Below are positions 49,511 through 60,995 of a DNA stretch of 64,000 nt, piece by piece. A model generated the notes under the pieces. That model saw only the letters and a program-made list of their open reading frames with translations. It was not told where the DNA came from and did no database searches. The number at the start of each line of letters is the position of its first letter. The first letter of the stretch is position 1. The stretch is from Rotaria socialis (lineage: Eukaryota > Rotifera > Eurotatoria > Philodinida > Philodinidae): contig CAJNYU010000040.1 of assembly GCA_905331475.1 (NCBI GenBank), positions 110,589-174,588 on the forward strand. The letters run 5' to 3'. Both the position numbers and the translations under genes were made by a program.

Positions 49511-50127
49511 AAACGATGACATGCTGCTCTAGCAGACAAGTCCTCCTTGTCCGTTTCTCTCGTGAGAATCGCTCATTCTTATATTCATTTTGTCACCATT
49601 TTTTTTTCTTCTTCTAGTTCTTTCTCTCTGGTATTTCAGCTATTTCTTTCCTTTTCTTTTCCTTCGGAATTCTCCTCTTTACGTCTGCGCACGCTGCTAC
49701 AATGGTAAACAAAAAAAGAAAGGCAAAAGAAGAAGAAAAAAAAAGGAGAAGAAATTTACTGAGAATATATCTTTCTTTTGCAACGATCGTAACCGTTGCT
49801 GTAGATAGTAGCCGGTCGGTGGTTAAAACGACTATGTGACAGTCAGAGTCAATTTTCTCTTTTTTTCCTTCTTCTTTTTCTTTCTCTGATGTCAATCTCC
49901 AACATACAATCATCATGATAGCCAGGAAAATCGTCTGGAATAGGATAGATTAGACCAAAACAAGTTGTTGTTTGTTGTTGTTGTTATTATTGATGTTTTC
50001 TTTTTCATTTTGCATCTCTTCTTTTTCGATCGTTCTATTCTAGAAAAAGTGTGAGAGCGTGAACACGACGTCGCTCCATCAGTCGTCGCATGCTGGCGGT
50101 GTTATAGAAAAAAAAATAATAACAACA
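49511..50127. other. RAB27 upstream region
   Basis: Low-complexity CT- and GA-rich tracts give long but uninformative Lys/Glu- and Phe/Ser-rich frames. An acceptor-like CGTTCTATTCTAG lies at about 50042, some 85 nt before the RAB27 ATG, and may be a trans-splice or leader-intron acceptor. No TATA box identified. Confidence 0.4.
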
Positions 50128-51464
50128 ATGGGCGACTCAATGATAACCCCATCAATCGAATATGACTATTTGATTAAATTCCTTGCACTAGGAGATTCTG
50201 GCGTTGGTATGAAAAGCAAAATTTGAATCTAGAAAAATGCTTTTCTTTTCTGTTCTTCTTTATTCATTAGGTAAAACAACTTTTCTTTATCAGTATACAG
50301 ATGGACAATTCAATCCGAAATTTATTTCCACTGTTGGAATCGATTTTCGCGAGAAACGGGTTGTCTATCGACCAAAAACTCCACCGAATGCAAAACCATA
50401 TCGAATTCATTTACAACTATGGGATACGGTAAATAAATAATTTTTGTCGTTTTTTTTTATTTGCTGTTTTTTTTCTATAGGCGGGACAAGAACGGTAATG
50501 GGATAATTTCTTGTTTGTTATCGTTTCGTCCTCTAAAAAGAAACATTTCTTTCTATAGATTTCGAAGTTTAACAACAGCATTTTTTCGTGATGCAATGGG
50601 TTTTATTTTAATGTTTGATCTAACATCTGAACAGTCGTTTCTTAATGTACGTAATTGGCTTGCTCAATTGCAATGTCATGCCTATTGTGAAGATCCTGAT
50701 GTGATACTTGTCGGTAATAAAGCTGATCGTGAAGATGCGCGTGTTATATCTCAAGCACGTGCAAAAGAATTAGCAGATAAATATTCTTTACCGTACATTG
50801 AAACAAGTGCATTTACAGCACAAAATGTTAAAGAAAGTATTGAAATGTTACTAGAAAAAGTTATGTTACGAATGGAGAAAACGATTGGTAAGTCAAAGGA
50901 TTGATACGTCTTCTCTTATTATTGTTAATATGTCCGATAAAAGGTTTTTAACTAATGGATTTCTATTAGATACAACGAGAGAGAAAAACAACCGATAATA
51001 CTACTTACTCTGTTTTCCATGAGTAAAAAACAAGAAGAAAAAATTAATTATTTCATTATATTTTTTCAGAAACGGACCTATAGTTCTTTTTCGAATGATT
51101 ATTCTCGAATAGATGTTAGAGTCGATCGAGAGCTTTTACTCGACCAGTAGGGGATACATTATCTACAATATGAATAGACGATCGTGTTGACAAGCAAACA
51201 AAAAAAATCTAATTCGTTTTTTTGTTAGAATTATTCGTATACATTTTATTGTCGTTATTAGAATAAAATCGATTTATAGATTATAAACAAGGCTGAAAAT
51301 AGTTCTTAACTATTCGAGTGTAGGATCCATTTAAGTTCGATTGTCTTATTTCTTGAATACTTATTTATATGACTTGTTTTCTTTACATAGATAAATCAAT
51401 ATTTCCTGTACGACAACCACCACCGGCACCATTAGCTCCCGAAGAAGCACAATGTGCCTGTTAA
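50128..51464 (+). CDS. RAB27: RAB27 small GTPase
   Basis: Five exons (50128-50206, 50271-50428, 50481-50494, 50559-50887, 51391-51464) give 217 codons. Motifs are G1 GDSGVGKTT (residues 22-30), effector-loop [17 protein letters not shown]3 DTAGQE (78-83), G4 GNKAD, G5 ETSAF, and a C-terminal CAC for double geranylgeranylation. [29 protein letters not shown] and HAYCEDPD are specific to Rab27, which docks secretory lysosomes and dense-core granules through Slp/melanophilin-type effectors. Exon 3 is a 14-nt microexon that completes the G3 motif. Intron 4 is 503 nt. Family G5 usually reads ETSA, as here; length is normal. Confidence 0.94.
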
Positions 51465-54400
51465 ATTCGTTATCTTAGTTAAATGTTGTTGTTTTCATTA
51501 CCGTTTGTTTCGTCTTGGTCTGCCTTTGACAGTGAAAATATTGAATACTGTGAAGTATTATGAGTCTCATGAGATTTTCTTTTTCTCTGATAATATTGTT
51601 CGTACCTCCATGTTCTCACTCTTTCTGTACAGCTTTAAAAACAACCGTATTTTAATCTACACTATGACTTTGAATTTTGTTTGTATATGTCTATTTGTTA
51701 TTGTCAAAATATCTATCTAATACAAAAAGAAATTGTTTTGTCTCTTGTAAGTGTAATATGAATACGATTTAGCACATCATGCACTTACTAAAAATGACAG
51801 ATAGCTTATTTTTATTTTTTGTTGTCTTCAAAATATTCAATCTTACAGTATAGAAAATCAATAAAAAATCAATATGTTAATCAAATAAATATGGGTAATT
51901 GTAATATGATTGTCGTTAATAGAACAGTGCTTAAGATCATAAGACCACAAATTTATTTCTATTAGACTAAAGAAAAGAAAAACTATTTTCTATGGATAAG
52001 ATGAGAATAGAAAAGAATTTTGTTTAAGACTTCTTTTGAAATAATACAAAGACAGAATTAACCATCGTATCGATTTCTTGTAATTTAAACTATTAACAAT
52101 CTCCTATCGATATTGAATTTCTCATCAAAGAATTTCGATAACCAATAAACTGTAGAGATTTTCATTTAGGTGTTCATTCGAAAATTTATGAAATCCTGCA
52201 ATTAGATTTTATTGAGCTATTTTTAGTGAATCGATGATTTATTTCAAACTTTTGAAAATTTTCAAAAACAGCTAACTGGTTTTTATTCAATAGAATATAG
52301 AAAACGAACTAAATTAATTATTTTCAATATTTTCTAGAGACTCTTTGATATTTTGTCACTATGTTCTCAGTATTATCAATAGAGAAAAATTTACACTAAA
52401 AGGTTTTTAGGCTAACAATAATGTGTTAGATGGAAAAAGAAGTTTTTTTTATTCGGCAACAGCTGGTGAGTATTCGTTGAATTACTCATAGAGAATGATT
52501 CATCTTACAATCTAGACAATGTTCAAGCTATTGCTTTCAAAAACTTTAAATTAACGAAGAAGTTCAGATTATTATCGTAGTGTTTAAATGATTTTAGAGT
52601 AGACGAGCCTTATCAATATTCTACGAATTAGCCATCCGATGAAATTCTCATTAAGATGTAGTCGATCGACTTTATTGATTTAATGCAATTGATTATATGG
52701 GAAAGTAGATATGTTTAAGAATCGAAAGATAAAATGGCGAATAATTTACAAGAAAAATTTTTGACAAGTAAATGTATTGATAACATAGACAGAATCGATA
52801 TTTAGAAAATCTAGCTATCATAGATTCATCAAGCTAGCTGGTGTAAAATTTGATTTGATACAGATAAGAATAAATATTACTATGAATTATACGCCTACTT
52901 GAACTTAAATAAGATTTATATTTTTTGTTGCTTAAAAGAATAAACCTACGCGTTTCTAATTACGGGCTCACCAGAAGTAATTAGTATTTGCTACTTAAGT
53001 CCACAATAAACCTAGAAGAATGTTTCTGTAAGATTCATAGAAACTTTAAAAACGATTTGCTCGCGTTAGTATTTGTAGATAATTTATGATCATTTTACTC
53101 AGTTTCCCCATCGTTTACAGATGACGTTTTACAATTAAAAACAAATTAACATTTTTATCACGCTATTGAATTATTCACTAAACAAAAATATACTACAAAA
53201 ATCGAGTTAACTTAGAAACTAATATCCTGAGAACAAAAAAGCATTCTTTTCAGCGGAAACATTCAGTGTACTCTTATTATCATTAGGTCTGTAGATGGGT
53301 TATATCCCCTGTGGAATCGTTGCTGTATTTATATTTCTGCGTTGGAGGCCAACTCTTTCAAATTTTTGTCTAGTTTCGTCATTCATTCTCACAAGAGCAA
53401 ACTTAATTCAAACTACGCAAGTATCCAGGTCATGTCATTCCTTTGACATGAATGTGTCTAAGGTGAAAATAAATTTGCATATTATCCGTATTCATCTACA
53501 ATCGAGGGTTCATATTCAATTCAGCCTTTTCCGGAATGAAAAATGATAAAGAAGATTATGATCATTATCATAGCGCTCTCAATCTGAAGTCAAAGACATG
53601 CAAAAGTAAAGCATCGAACCATCATCACACACCAAACTCGCCAGTTAATTTATCAGTAATATACACGATCCAAACAGCATCGCAATATAGTATTTCATCA
53701 TTGAAAACTAAAATACAACATAGATTTAACATTGATTCATGTTTTCAGCGCTGTATTACAAACCATGTCTTCTGACATTTTATACACATAATGAAAAATG
53801 ATGTATGAATTTTGTCGATACTTAAGTTTTTTCTTCTTCTGTCGATCCAGTTGCTTTCAGCATACATTTTAACGGGAGCAGCACTGACTTCTATTCAGTA
53901 TATTTAGAGTTCGTACGAATATTATCTTGCTTTTTGTTAGCTATGATACGATATATTAACGGAGGCAAATCAAAATGAATCCTATTATTGCCCATAGAAC
54001 AGATATTAAAACTATGTGAAACCAATTCATGACATCGAAATCTACTTTATGCCATTGGTAATTCAAAAATGCACCTGGTTTAACACTCAAGTCTGACAAA
54101 TTAATTTTTTTTTCATAAGAACATAAGAGTGTTTGGATTAAGCTAATCGGGTTTATGCGTGGGTGAGTTTTCATGCAAATTATAAAAAGAAAAATCATTA
54201 TTCTATAACGATCTGTTCGATAAGTCACGAAGAACAATTAATGAGTATCGCCTTGCTTTTTGTTTTGAAGAATCTAACATTTTGAATTATATTCGTCTGA
54301 ATGAAAGCGAAATACTTTCAAACAATCAAGGCACTTAAATGGCAAAAGAAATTTGATATTAATCAAATCAATAAGAAGTATCTCGTTTCATACGCATAGA

Positions 54401-55789
54401 AACATCATCATTAGAAAACTATACTAATCTATTCCTATTATTTTTTACGTGCATGACAATCTTTCTTTCTAATCTCACCGATGAAGGACGAATAAATTCA
54501 ATAGTAATAGTCCGTAGATTAGATCTTGTAGTCAGTGAGGTGTAACACTGTAAAGTTGAGCTACAATCGTTGTTTGGTATGAAAATACCACTGTAAACGG
54601 CACATATCGTATTCAAGTTTCTTCTTTTTGATAACAATTTTAACAGGGCAACTGCATGGCTTAGGATCATATGTTTCGACATTATCGATCGTGTTGGTAT
54701 AACACGAACTCCGTATGTTTAGTAAGAAAAATCTTTGTTCTATTAGCTTCTGTTAATGAAGACAATATATGTAGAAAATTATTTATTATGAATATATTTG
54801 ATTTTAATACAAGACAATATGTAAGACTGTTTTTCTCCTTCTTGTTCTATCTTTCAAACGTATGTTACTAGTTCGGAAAAAAGAGGCACCCGTTATCGAA
54901 TCGTGTAAGAGCGCCATCTCTATTGATTGCATAAAATTTTGGTATCATCAGATGGTATTATTAATGTTTCCAATGAGTTCTATTTCATCATCGAAAAAAA
55001 AGTGAATAAAGTTCCTAATAAATAAAAATGATTCATGAATTAAAAATTCCAATGGTTACTTACGCATCGAATTATGTAATAAGTCAGCCAGGAAGGAAAG
55101 TAAGTAAATACATACTTACGACTCAATGATTTTTTATCGACACAATTAACAAAAATTTGTGCGTCCAACTATTTTAAAGCTCGAACTTAGAACTTTCGAC
55201 TATAATTTTAGTTTCATTATATCAATAGAAAAATTTCTTGTAGACTGTAGTTTTTATTCAATGATATTCCATTGATATTACTTGGCGATTTTACTGAATT
55301 CAATATTTTTATTCATCTTTTATACGTACTGTTTTCTGTGTCTTTATCATCAGAGAAAAATGTCAATATTAATTTGTTTCTCAAGAATGTGAAATTTAAA
55401 CATCCCTCATCACTTACAAACTTTTATATCATGAATATGGATTTTTTCTGTACCAAAGTCATAATTTAAAACATTTAGAAATGTATGGCATTCAATAAAA
55501 CTTAGAGGAAAGCTTAGAAATATTCTGTAAAAATCTTTGATTTATTTTGAATTCTACGAAGAATCGTTTTACGTTATCTTGGGATCGAAGAATGATTTTA
55601 GACGCTCGATTTGCAACCGAAACTGAAAATATTTATATAAGTGCTGGAAACAAGATTTGATTATTTCCTATGTGTACATTTTAAACATTGTATCTGCAAC
55701 GTAGCTCCTTTGATAAATCCAACAAGTTCATAACTATGCCAGGGGTTTTATTGTTTTATACATGTGAACAAAAATGACTCGTATTCTAG
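51465..55789. other. Long AT-rich intergenic stretch
   Basis: RAB27 3' flank, then about 4 kb with no recognised gene except the possible membrane-protein remnant on the minus strand at 53.96-54.68 kb. Plus-strand frames at 53295-53775 and 55272-55469 lack motifs. Confidence 0.4.
53956..54682 (-). pseudogene. Possible remnant of a single-pass membrane protein
   Basis: Two minus-strand frames lie in tandem. At 54682-54419 is a Cys-containing extracellular-like part (NTICAVYSGIFIPNNDC, then SSTLQCYTSL). At 54237-53956, LSDLSVKPGAFLNYQWHKV is followed by a hydrophobic helix FHIVLISVLWAIIGFILICL and a stop. A 180-nt gap with stops separates them and no clean splice join was found. The composition suggests a former type I membrane protein. 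Family not recognised. Confidence 0.3.
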
Positions 55790-56614
55790 ATGAATAACAC
55801 AAAACACATAGCACAATTACGTATAGGCACACTTAATGTTCACTTTTTTACTGATTCACAAGGACAACCAAATGTTCATCGTATTGCTCAACTTATAAAA
55901 CCAATGTCGTTCGATCTGCTTGCCATGCAAGAAGTACTTCGTACTGACCATCCGTCAGCTGATACGTCTGAAAATTGTGAAAATTTTCAATTACTCTCCG
56001 ATTTACTTGAGCTACCGTACACTGAATTTTGTCATACTTCACAAGGCTTTGGTAATGGTGTTCTTTCACGAATTCCATTGAAAAACAGCGCGAAATATCG
56101 CACAGAAAAAGTTGGAGATCACAATGCACGTGGAATGCTGGCAGTACAACTCGATCATGAATTTTTCCGCGATAACAATGCTACATTGTATGTCACGCAT
56201 TTAGATCAACTTAGTGAACAAATACGTTTAGATCAGATGAATCAATTTGAAAAAAGTGTGCATGTCGAAGGTCTTCAAATGATTTTAGGTGATTTTAACT
56301 CATTGACATTTGAAGATTATACCGATGATTATTTTAACGCTAATATTCACGATGTACGTCAACAAAATGCATGGGAAGCGCCATTCAATTTATTAACAAA
56401 CAGCATGAAAACGAACGGATATCATGATTGCTGGCGAGAAATGAATAAAGAAGCTCTTAATGATCAAGCAATCACATGTATATACAAGACACGAATTGAT
56501 TATATTTGGAGAAGAGGTGAGCTAAATAATGGATGGATAATGAATGAATGTAAAATTTTTCCAAGTGAAGATGCAACTGATCACAATGGGGTTTTAGTTA
56601 CTTTTACAAAATAA
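55790..56614 (+). CDS. Endonuclease/exonuclease/phosphatase (EEP) family protein
   Basis: An uninterrupted 274-codon frame. The EEP catalytic motifs appear in order: LRIGTLNVHFF (Asn), LLAMQEV (metal-binding Glu, about residue 48), GNGVLSR, YVTHLD (His), LGDFNS (Asp/Asn, about 167), RIDYIW and ATDHNGVLV (catalytic Asp-His near the C-terminus). This superfamily includes sphingomyelinases, inositol-phosphate phosphatases, Tdp2-like and CCR4-like enzymes; this compact form lacks extra domains, so the substrate cannot be told. There is no signal peptide, suggesting a cytosolic or nuclear enzyme. The gene has no intron, unlike its neighbours, yet an acceptor TATTCTAG abuts the ATG. That fits trans-splicing or a 5'-UTR intron. 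Absence of introns could also reflect retroposition or horizontal gain. Confidence 0.85.
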   Translation: MNNTKHIAQLRIGTLNVHFFTDSQGQPNVHRIAQLIKPMSFDLLAMQEVLRTDHPSADTSENCENFQLLSDLLELPYTEFCHTSQGFGNGVLSRIPLKNSAKYRTEKVGDHNARGMLAVQLDHEFFRDNNATLYVTHLDQLSEQIRLDQMNQFEKSVHVEGLQMILGDFNSLTFEDYTDDYFNANIHDVRQQNAWEAPFNLLTNSMKTNGYHDCWREMNKEALNDQAITCIYKTRIDYIWRRGELNNGWIMNECKIFPSEDATDHNGVLVTFTK

Positions 56615-57663
56615 CTAATTAATCATTTGTAATAAATCTTCGCAAGCTTATATACATTTCTTTTAGATAAACAAGCAATAAAGCTTTACACAAAATTCAA
56701 TAACTATTTCTAGTCTATTTTATTCGAAATGAAATCAATTGAGCAATATTGTTTTAAAAAAAGAATTTATAACAAAAACTGACATTTGAGAGATTAAATA
56801 AAAGTCTGATCATGTTTATGCTAATATGCTTTTTATTGCTATTTTTTTCATAAAATACAAATAGTTGCATGTAGGAATTATGCGAATTCTAACTGGCTAC
56901 TTATTTATTTGTATTTTGACTGCTCGAAATCAAAGAAGTGTTTCAATGAATCATAGTAATATGAGAATTTTTATGGCAAAAATAATACGATTAAGAAATT
57001 TGCTCCAGATGGCTGAAAATCTTTGTTTTTTCTTGATTATTTACCGCATACAAGTATAATCTGTTATGAGTCATCGACAGGTATTGTTCTTGTTTTTCGA
57101 CAGATATGGTCAAAGGGAAACAATAAAAAACGAAGGTACTTTGATGAAAAAGGAAACGCAGTTTCAGTTGTTTCAACGTCTATATTTTTTCGACAACAAG
57201 GATTTGTGCCCTTTGGCGCTGAGAAATTAGATGGCACACAGATTGGGACCAAGGCAAAAAATTGCTTCTACAGTTTCCTGGTATGAAGAAGACTCTATTA
57301 ACAGTTCAACAGATTTTCAAGCAGAACCATTATTCAACTTTTCTGAGTTTGAACACCACAGATAGTCGCAAGAATTTTGTGTAAGCATAATTAGTTGTAT
57401 GTGTTCTCATAAGTCTTCGCTTGTGTGCTTGACCAGTTGTTGCAAATAAAAGCAGACATATATTCATCAGGTCTAGATTGATGCCTACTTTCGCAGCAAT
57501 ACTATTATAACCATAGTTATACTGTTGTTGGAATAACGATACTTAAAACGTGCCCGCAAATGAACACATTTTCAGACCTGCTTCTGCACAGTTTCACTCG
57601 TCCGTTTTGCTACTAGAATAATATTTCGTGACGACTTAATTTCGATGTTTATATATATGTGGC

Positions 57664-58250
57664 AGTAGAGTTTAGAATCTAGTTGAGATTGGAATTGTTG
57701 ATTATTCTATAAATGTTATGAGAGAGGGATTCATAGAAATAAAATTTTATAAGGGAGTGATATGAGCTAGTTTGATTGAGTATTTAGATTCAAAAAACAC
57801 GTTTTTGTTTCCAAGATTAATTGTGTCTATCTTTCATGATCGAAGAGAGAGAAGTGTGAGAAAGATTCTGAAAAGATGTTTGTTTTAATACTCGGGACAT
57901 TGATCTTTTTTCTTTCGTTCTATATTCGAAGAAAAGACAGAAAGAGAGTTTCGCTATCGTTACTTCGAAGTACGGGTCTCGAGCAGGTGGGATGGGAATG
58001 AAACGAGTTTTTATAAGGTTGAGGAAAAAATTCGTGCGCCGTATTATTTTGAGAAAGTAACAAAAAAAATTTTGATTGGAGCTTTGTCCAGCGCACGAAC
58101 GTTTTCCTCAACCTAGTAATTTTATTTGCATTTTGATTTTCGAAATTGTTTTCTTCTTTTCTTTTCTTCTCTTCGCTCTCTTTTGTGCCTATTTTCTCTA
58201 TCTTTAATTAAATTTATTATTCCAATCTCAACTAAATTCTCATGTCAACT
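57664..58250. repeat. Inverted-repeat-bounded element with a nested hairpin
   Basis: 57664-57695 and 58219-58250 are inverted copies over about 32 bp, with TAGTTGAGATTGGAAT exact. The interior carries its own hairpin at 58016-58114. It looks like a small non-autonomous DNA element, possibly one inside another. No coding frame. Confidence 0.6.
58016..58114. repeat. Hairpin with 25-bp arms
   Basis: AGGTTGAGGAAAA, two variable bases and TTCGTGCGC at 58016-58040 pair with the reverse complement at 58091-58114; the loop is about 50 nt. Confidence 0.7.
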
Positions 58251-59668
58251 GTACCAATAACAAAATATAACATCGTTTTTCGTTAAATCTATAAATTTAT
58301 ATTGAATTTTACATAGGGAATGATTAATGGTAGGAGTGCAACATTGCTATAGGAATGTTAATAAGTGATGCACGTGATTTGTAATAACTTTGTATAAGAA
58401 TAATCTATATTTTGTTGAGCAATGCAAATAAAGGTTTTGATATCATCAAAATAATGAATTAAACTACAGTTATCATTAGAGTAATAAAAATTTATTATCG
58501 ATTGCCGAATAATATCAATAAAAAATAATAGAAATGTAGCATCCCGACTAGAGATATGTGCGACCACATTTTTTTGGAACCTGATCCGGTGATTCGAGTT
58601 ATTCTATTGTCTGAGGTCATTTAGAACAATGCTGGAGAATTTCTTTGTTCCACAATTAAAATACTTCTTCAATACTCGTATCTTCTGTTTCTTTCCTAAA
58701 ATTGTAGCTCCTCTCCTACTCTGAAGTACGGAAGCATCGCTTTCTTTCTTTCTTTCTTTTGGTGGGTGAGTCCACATTACTATTATTATTTCGGGATCTG
58801 TACTGAATTTGTTCGTCTCCAGTCATCACCAACTGGTCCCCAACGCACAACAAGAAGAAAGGTGAATAATTAAGTAGGTCCAATGGCGACTAAAACAAAA
58901 ATAGATAATCAGTGCAAAATATCAGCTTACCCAAACCGATATTAACGTTGAGCAATGATGTATAATAAAACTCTGAGTAGAAAGTGAGACACGACAATAT
59001 AAATGTTATATCAATATTCAAGCACACAAGAACACCATCCAATCAATAGTGTCGCAACAAATAATGACTGCTCTGGACTGATTCAAACTATGCCTGTTCT
59101 GCTCTATTTGTCGTGCTTTTATGAAATGCTGAAACAAGAGTGTTGTATTCATTCAAGCGTGCAAGCATCTGATTGCTGCGTTTCTCCGTGGATAAATTTT
59201 TGTATTGTCGTTGAAAACAAAAGTGCGCATGCTAGACTGATTGTTCGAGCACCTACATTATTTATTGACATAAACGTACATAAAAAGCGTGAAAATTATT
59301 CTGAATCAATAAATACTTATCTAATAATAAATCAATTTATGTTTGAAATCTCTGTATTTTCTGGTGTTTCCGCTAAACTTAAATGTTTCGATCATTCTAT
59401 AGTGATCAATCTTTATTTTTTGATTTTATCACAAACTCACATAAGAAAGTTTGTTGAAAAGTGTGTGACTTTTTAGGAACTATCTGATTATTATAGGGCG
59501 TACACGAGCATTGGAAAACGTTTTTGAGTATGATCAAAGTCGTTAATAGAAGCAATACTATTTCAAGAGCTATTGAAAATCTTTTGATTGCGCCACACAT
59601 AAATTTCATTTTATTTAAACAATAATAAAATTAGAAATTGGAGAAATAAGCAACATTCAATTCTCGAT

Positions 59669-60995
59669 TCAGTATAGAGTACAAGTATTCTTGTTTTGAT
59701 TAAAACGGAGACCTTTTGGGCATGATTTTATTTCCAATCGATATGCTAAAAATTTGAAAAAAACAATGATACAAGTTAAAAAACGTTTTTTATATAAACT
59801 TACATTCATTTGCTTGTGTACAATGAAAATATTTGCCTTGATCATTCATAAAACTATCAATAAATTTTCCGTCTGAGGTACATTTAAAATACTCTATCGA
59901 AAATAAAAATTGAGTCCACAGAAAAAGTCGCATCCTAATAAAATACGTACGATTCTCACATGTGGTTCCTGAGTAACCTGGTAGGCAGTTACAATATGCA
60001 TGGCGTGTCGATCCAATCAAAGTTTCGTGACAATTAACACTATTCATACATGAATTACGCGTACAAAAACCAGGCGTTCCTAATGTTTTTGTTTTCTTGG
60101 AAATTTCAAAACTTATTAAAATTTGAAATTTCTTACCTCTAAATTCACAATACTCGCCTGAAGTACCTTGCCGGCATAGACATATAGATTCATAATGTCC
60201 ATCTGGATTTCGAATAGCACAAGCTCCTCCATTTTTACAACTAATTCTTTCACACAACTGAGCATCTACATAGACGACAATACAAATGCACATGAAAAAC
60301 AGAAAAACATTAACCTACCGAAAATTTGTTCGCAAAGGGTTCCACTGAAGCCACTAGGGCAATGACAGTTACCATCAACAAGATAACCTCCGTTGAAACA
60401 TGTCGATGACATAGCAGATACAGTAGCACTCGATGCGGTTGTCATAGTACTTGTTACTGTAACGAGTGAATCTATAAAAACATAAACAAATCACGTTTTT
60501 GCATTGTTTAATGTTTTCTTCATTATTATGTACCACAATTAGACGATATTGTCACTACAGGCCCTAGACGATTCTTACATAAACATGCAAATGATCCGCC
60601 GTACTCCTGTGTCTCGAGACAGGCTAGAAGATTTGGAGAAGGCATACATGCGTTCTTCCTAGGGTCAGTTCGATTACAAACGCCTAATAAGAAAAAACTA
60701 AGCAGATATACTGCGTAATATAATTTGTTTTTGTCTTCTTACGACATTGTTGATTAATTTCTAGTCCACCATTGGGACAGGTACAAAATGCTTCGTGATT
60801 CACCTGGAAACATTCGTAGCCTTTTTTTGCTGTAAAATAACCACCTAATTTACAAGGATTATTCGCACAATCTAAGATGATAGACAATTAGAAATAGAAT
60901 ATTATCTTTGTTATTTTATGTCTATGCTTACTCAATGCTTTTGCAGAGAACTGTAATAGTCCTGTGAAAATAAGAATGATAATCATTAACTTCAT
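59669..60995 (-). CDS. Secreted EGF-like protein with C-terminal chitin-binding domain
   Basis: Eight exons (60932-60995, 60743-60871, 60534-60683, 60319-60471, 60137-60265, 59951-60079, 59804-59893, 59669-59745) join in frame to 306 codons. MKLMIIILIFTGLLQFSAKA is a clear signal peptide. Cys-rich modules follow: CANNPCKLGG with CTCPNGGLEINQQC; a module with CLETQEYGGSFACLCKN; a Ser/Thr linker (VTVTSTMTTASSATVSAM); and three EGF-like modules with CPSGFSGTLC, CRQGTSGEYC and CLPGYSGTTC. The last two exons give CTSDGKFIDSF, KYFHC and SCPKGLRFNQNKNTC, the CBM14/peritrophin-A pattern of chitin binding. A read-through stop follows exon 7 if its GTAAGT donor is ignored; splicing completes the chitin domain, which supports the model. 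Most introns are phase 1, as in module-shuffled genes. A role in cuticle, jaw or egg-shell matrix is inferred. Confidence 0.82.

Larger units (their letters stand above)
56615..59668. other. Intergenic with nested inverted repeats
   Basis: Holds the inverted repeat at 57.66-58.25 kb. The plus-strand frame at 59003-59476 (157 codons, starting MLYQYSSTQEHH) is the longest unexplained open frame here, but has no signal peptide, motif or splice context. A fragment GFVPFGAEKLDGTQIGTK near 57.2 kb is likewise unplaced. Confidence 0.4.

Noticed and set aside
49590-49916. Opposed frames rich in Lys/Glu and Phe/Ser upstream of RAB27
   Set aside because: Low-complexity purine/pyrimidine tracts; no motif or splice support.
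53295-53775. Two plus-strand frames of about 80 codons
   Set aside because: No motif, no plausible splice partner, composition like background.
59003-59476. 157-codon plus-strand frame
   Set aside because: Longest unexplained frame, but no signal peptide, domain or repeat pattern, and it overlaps no supported exon; kept only as a note.
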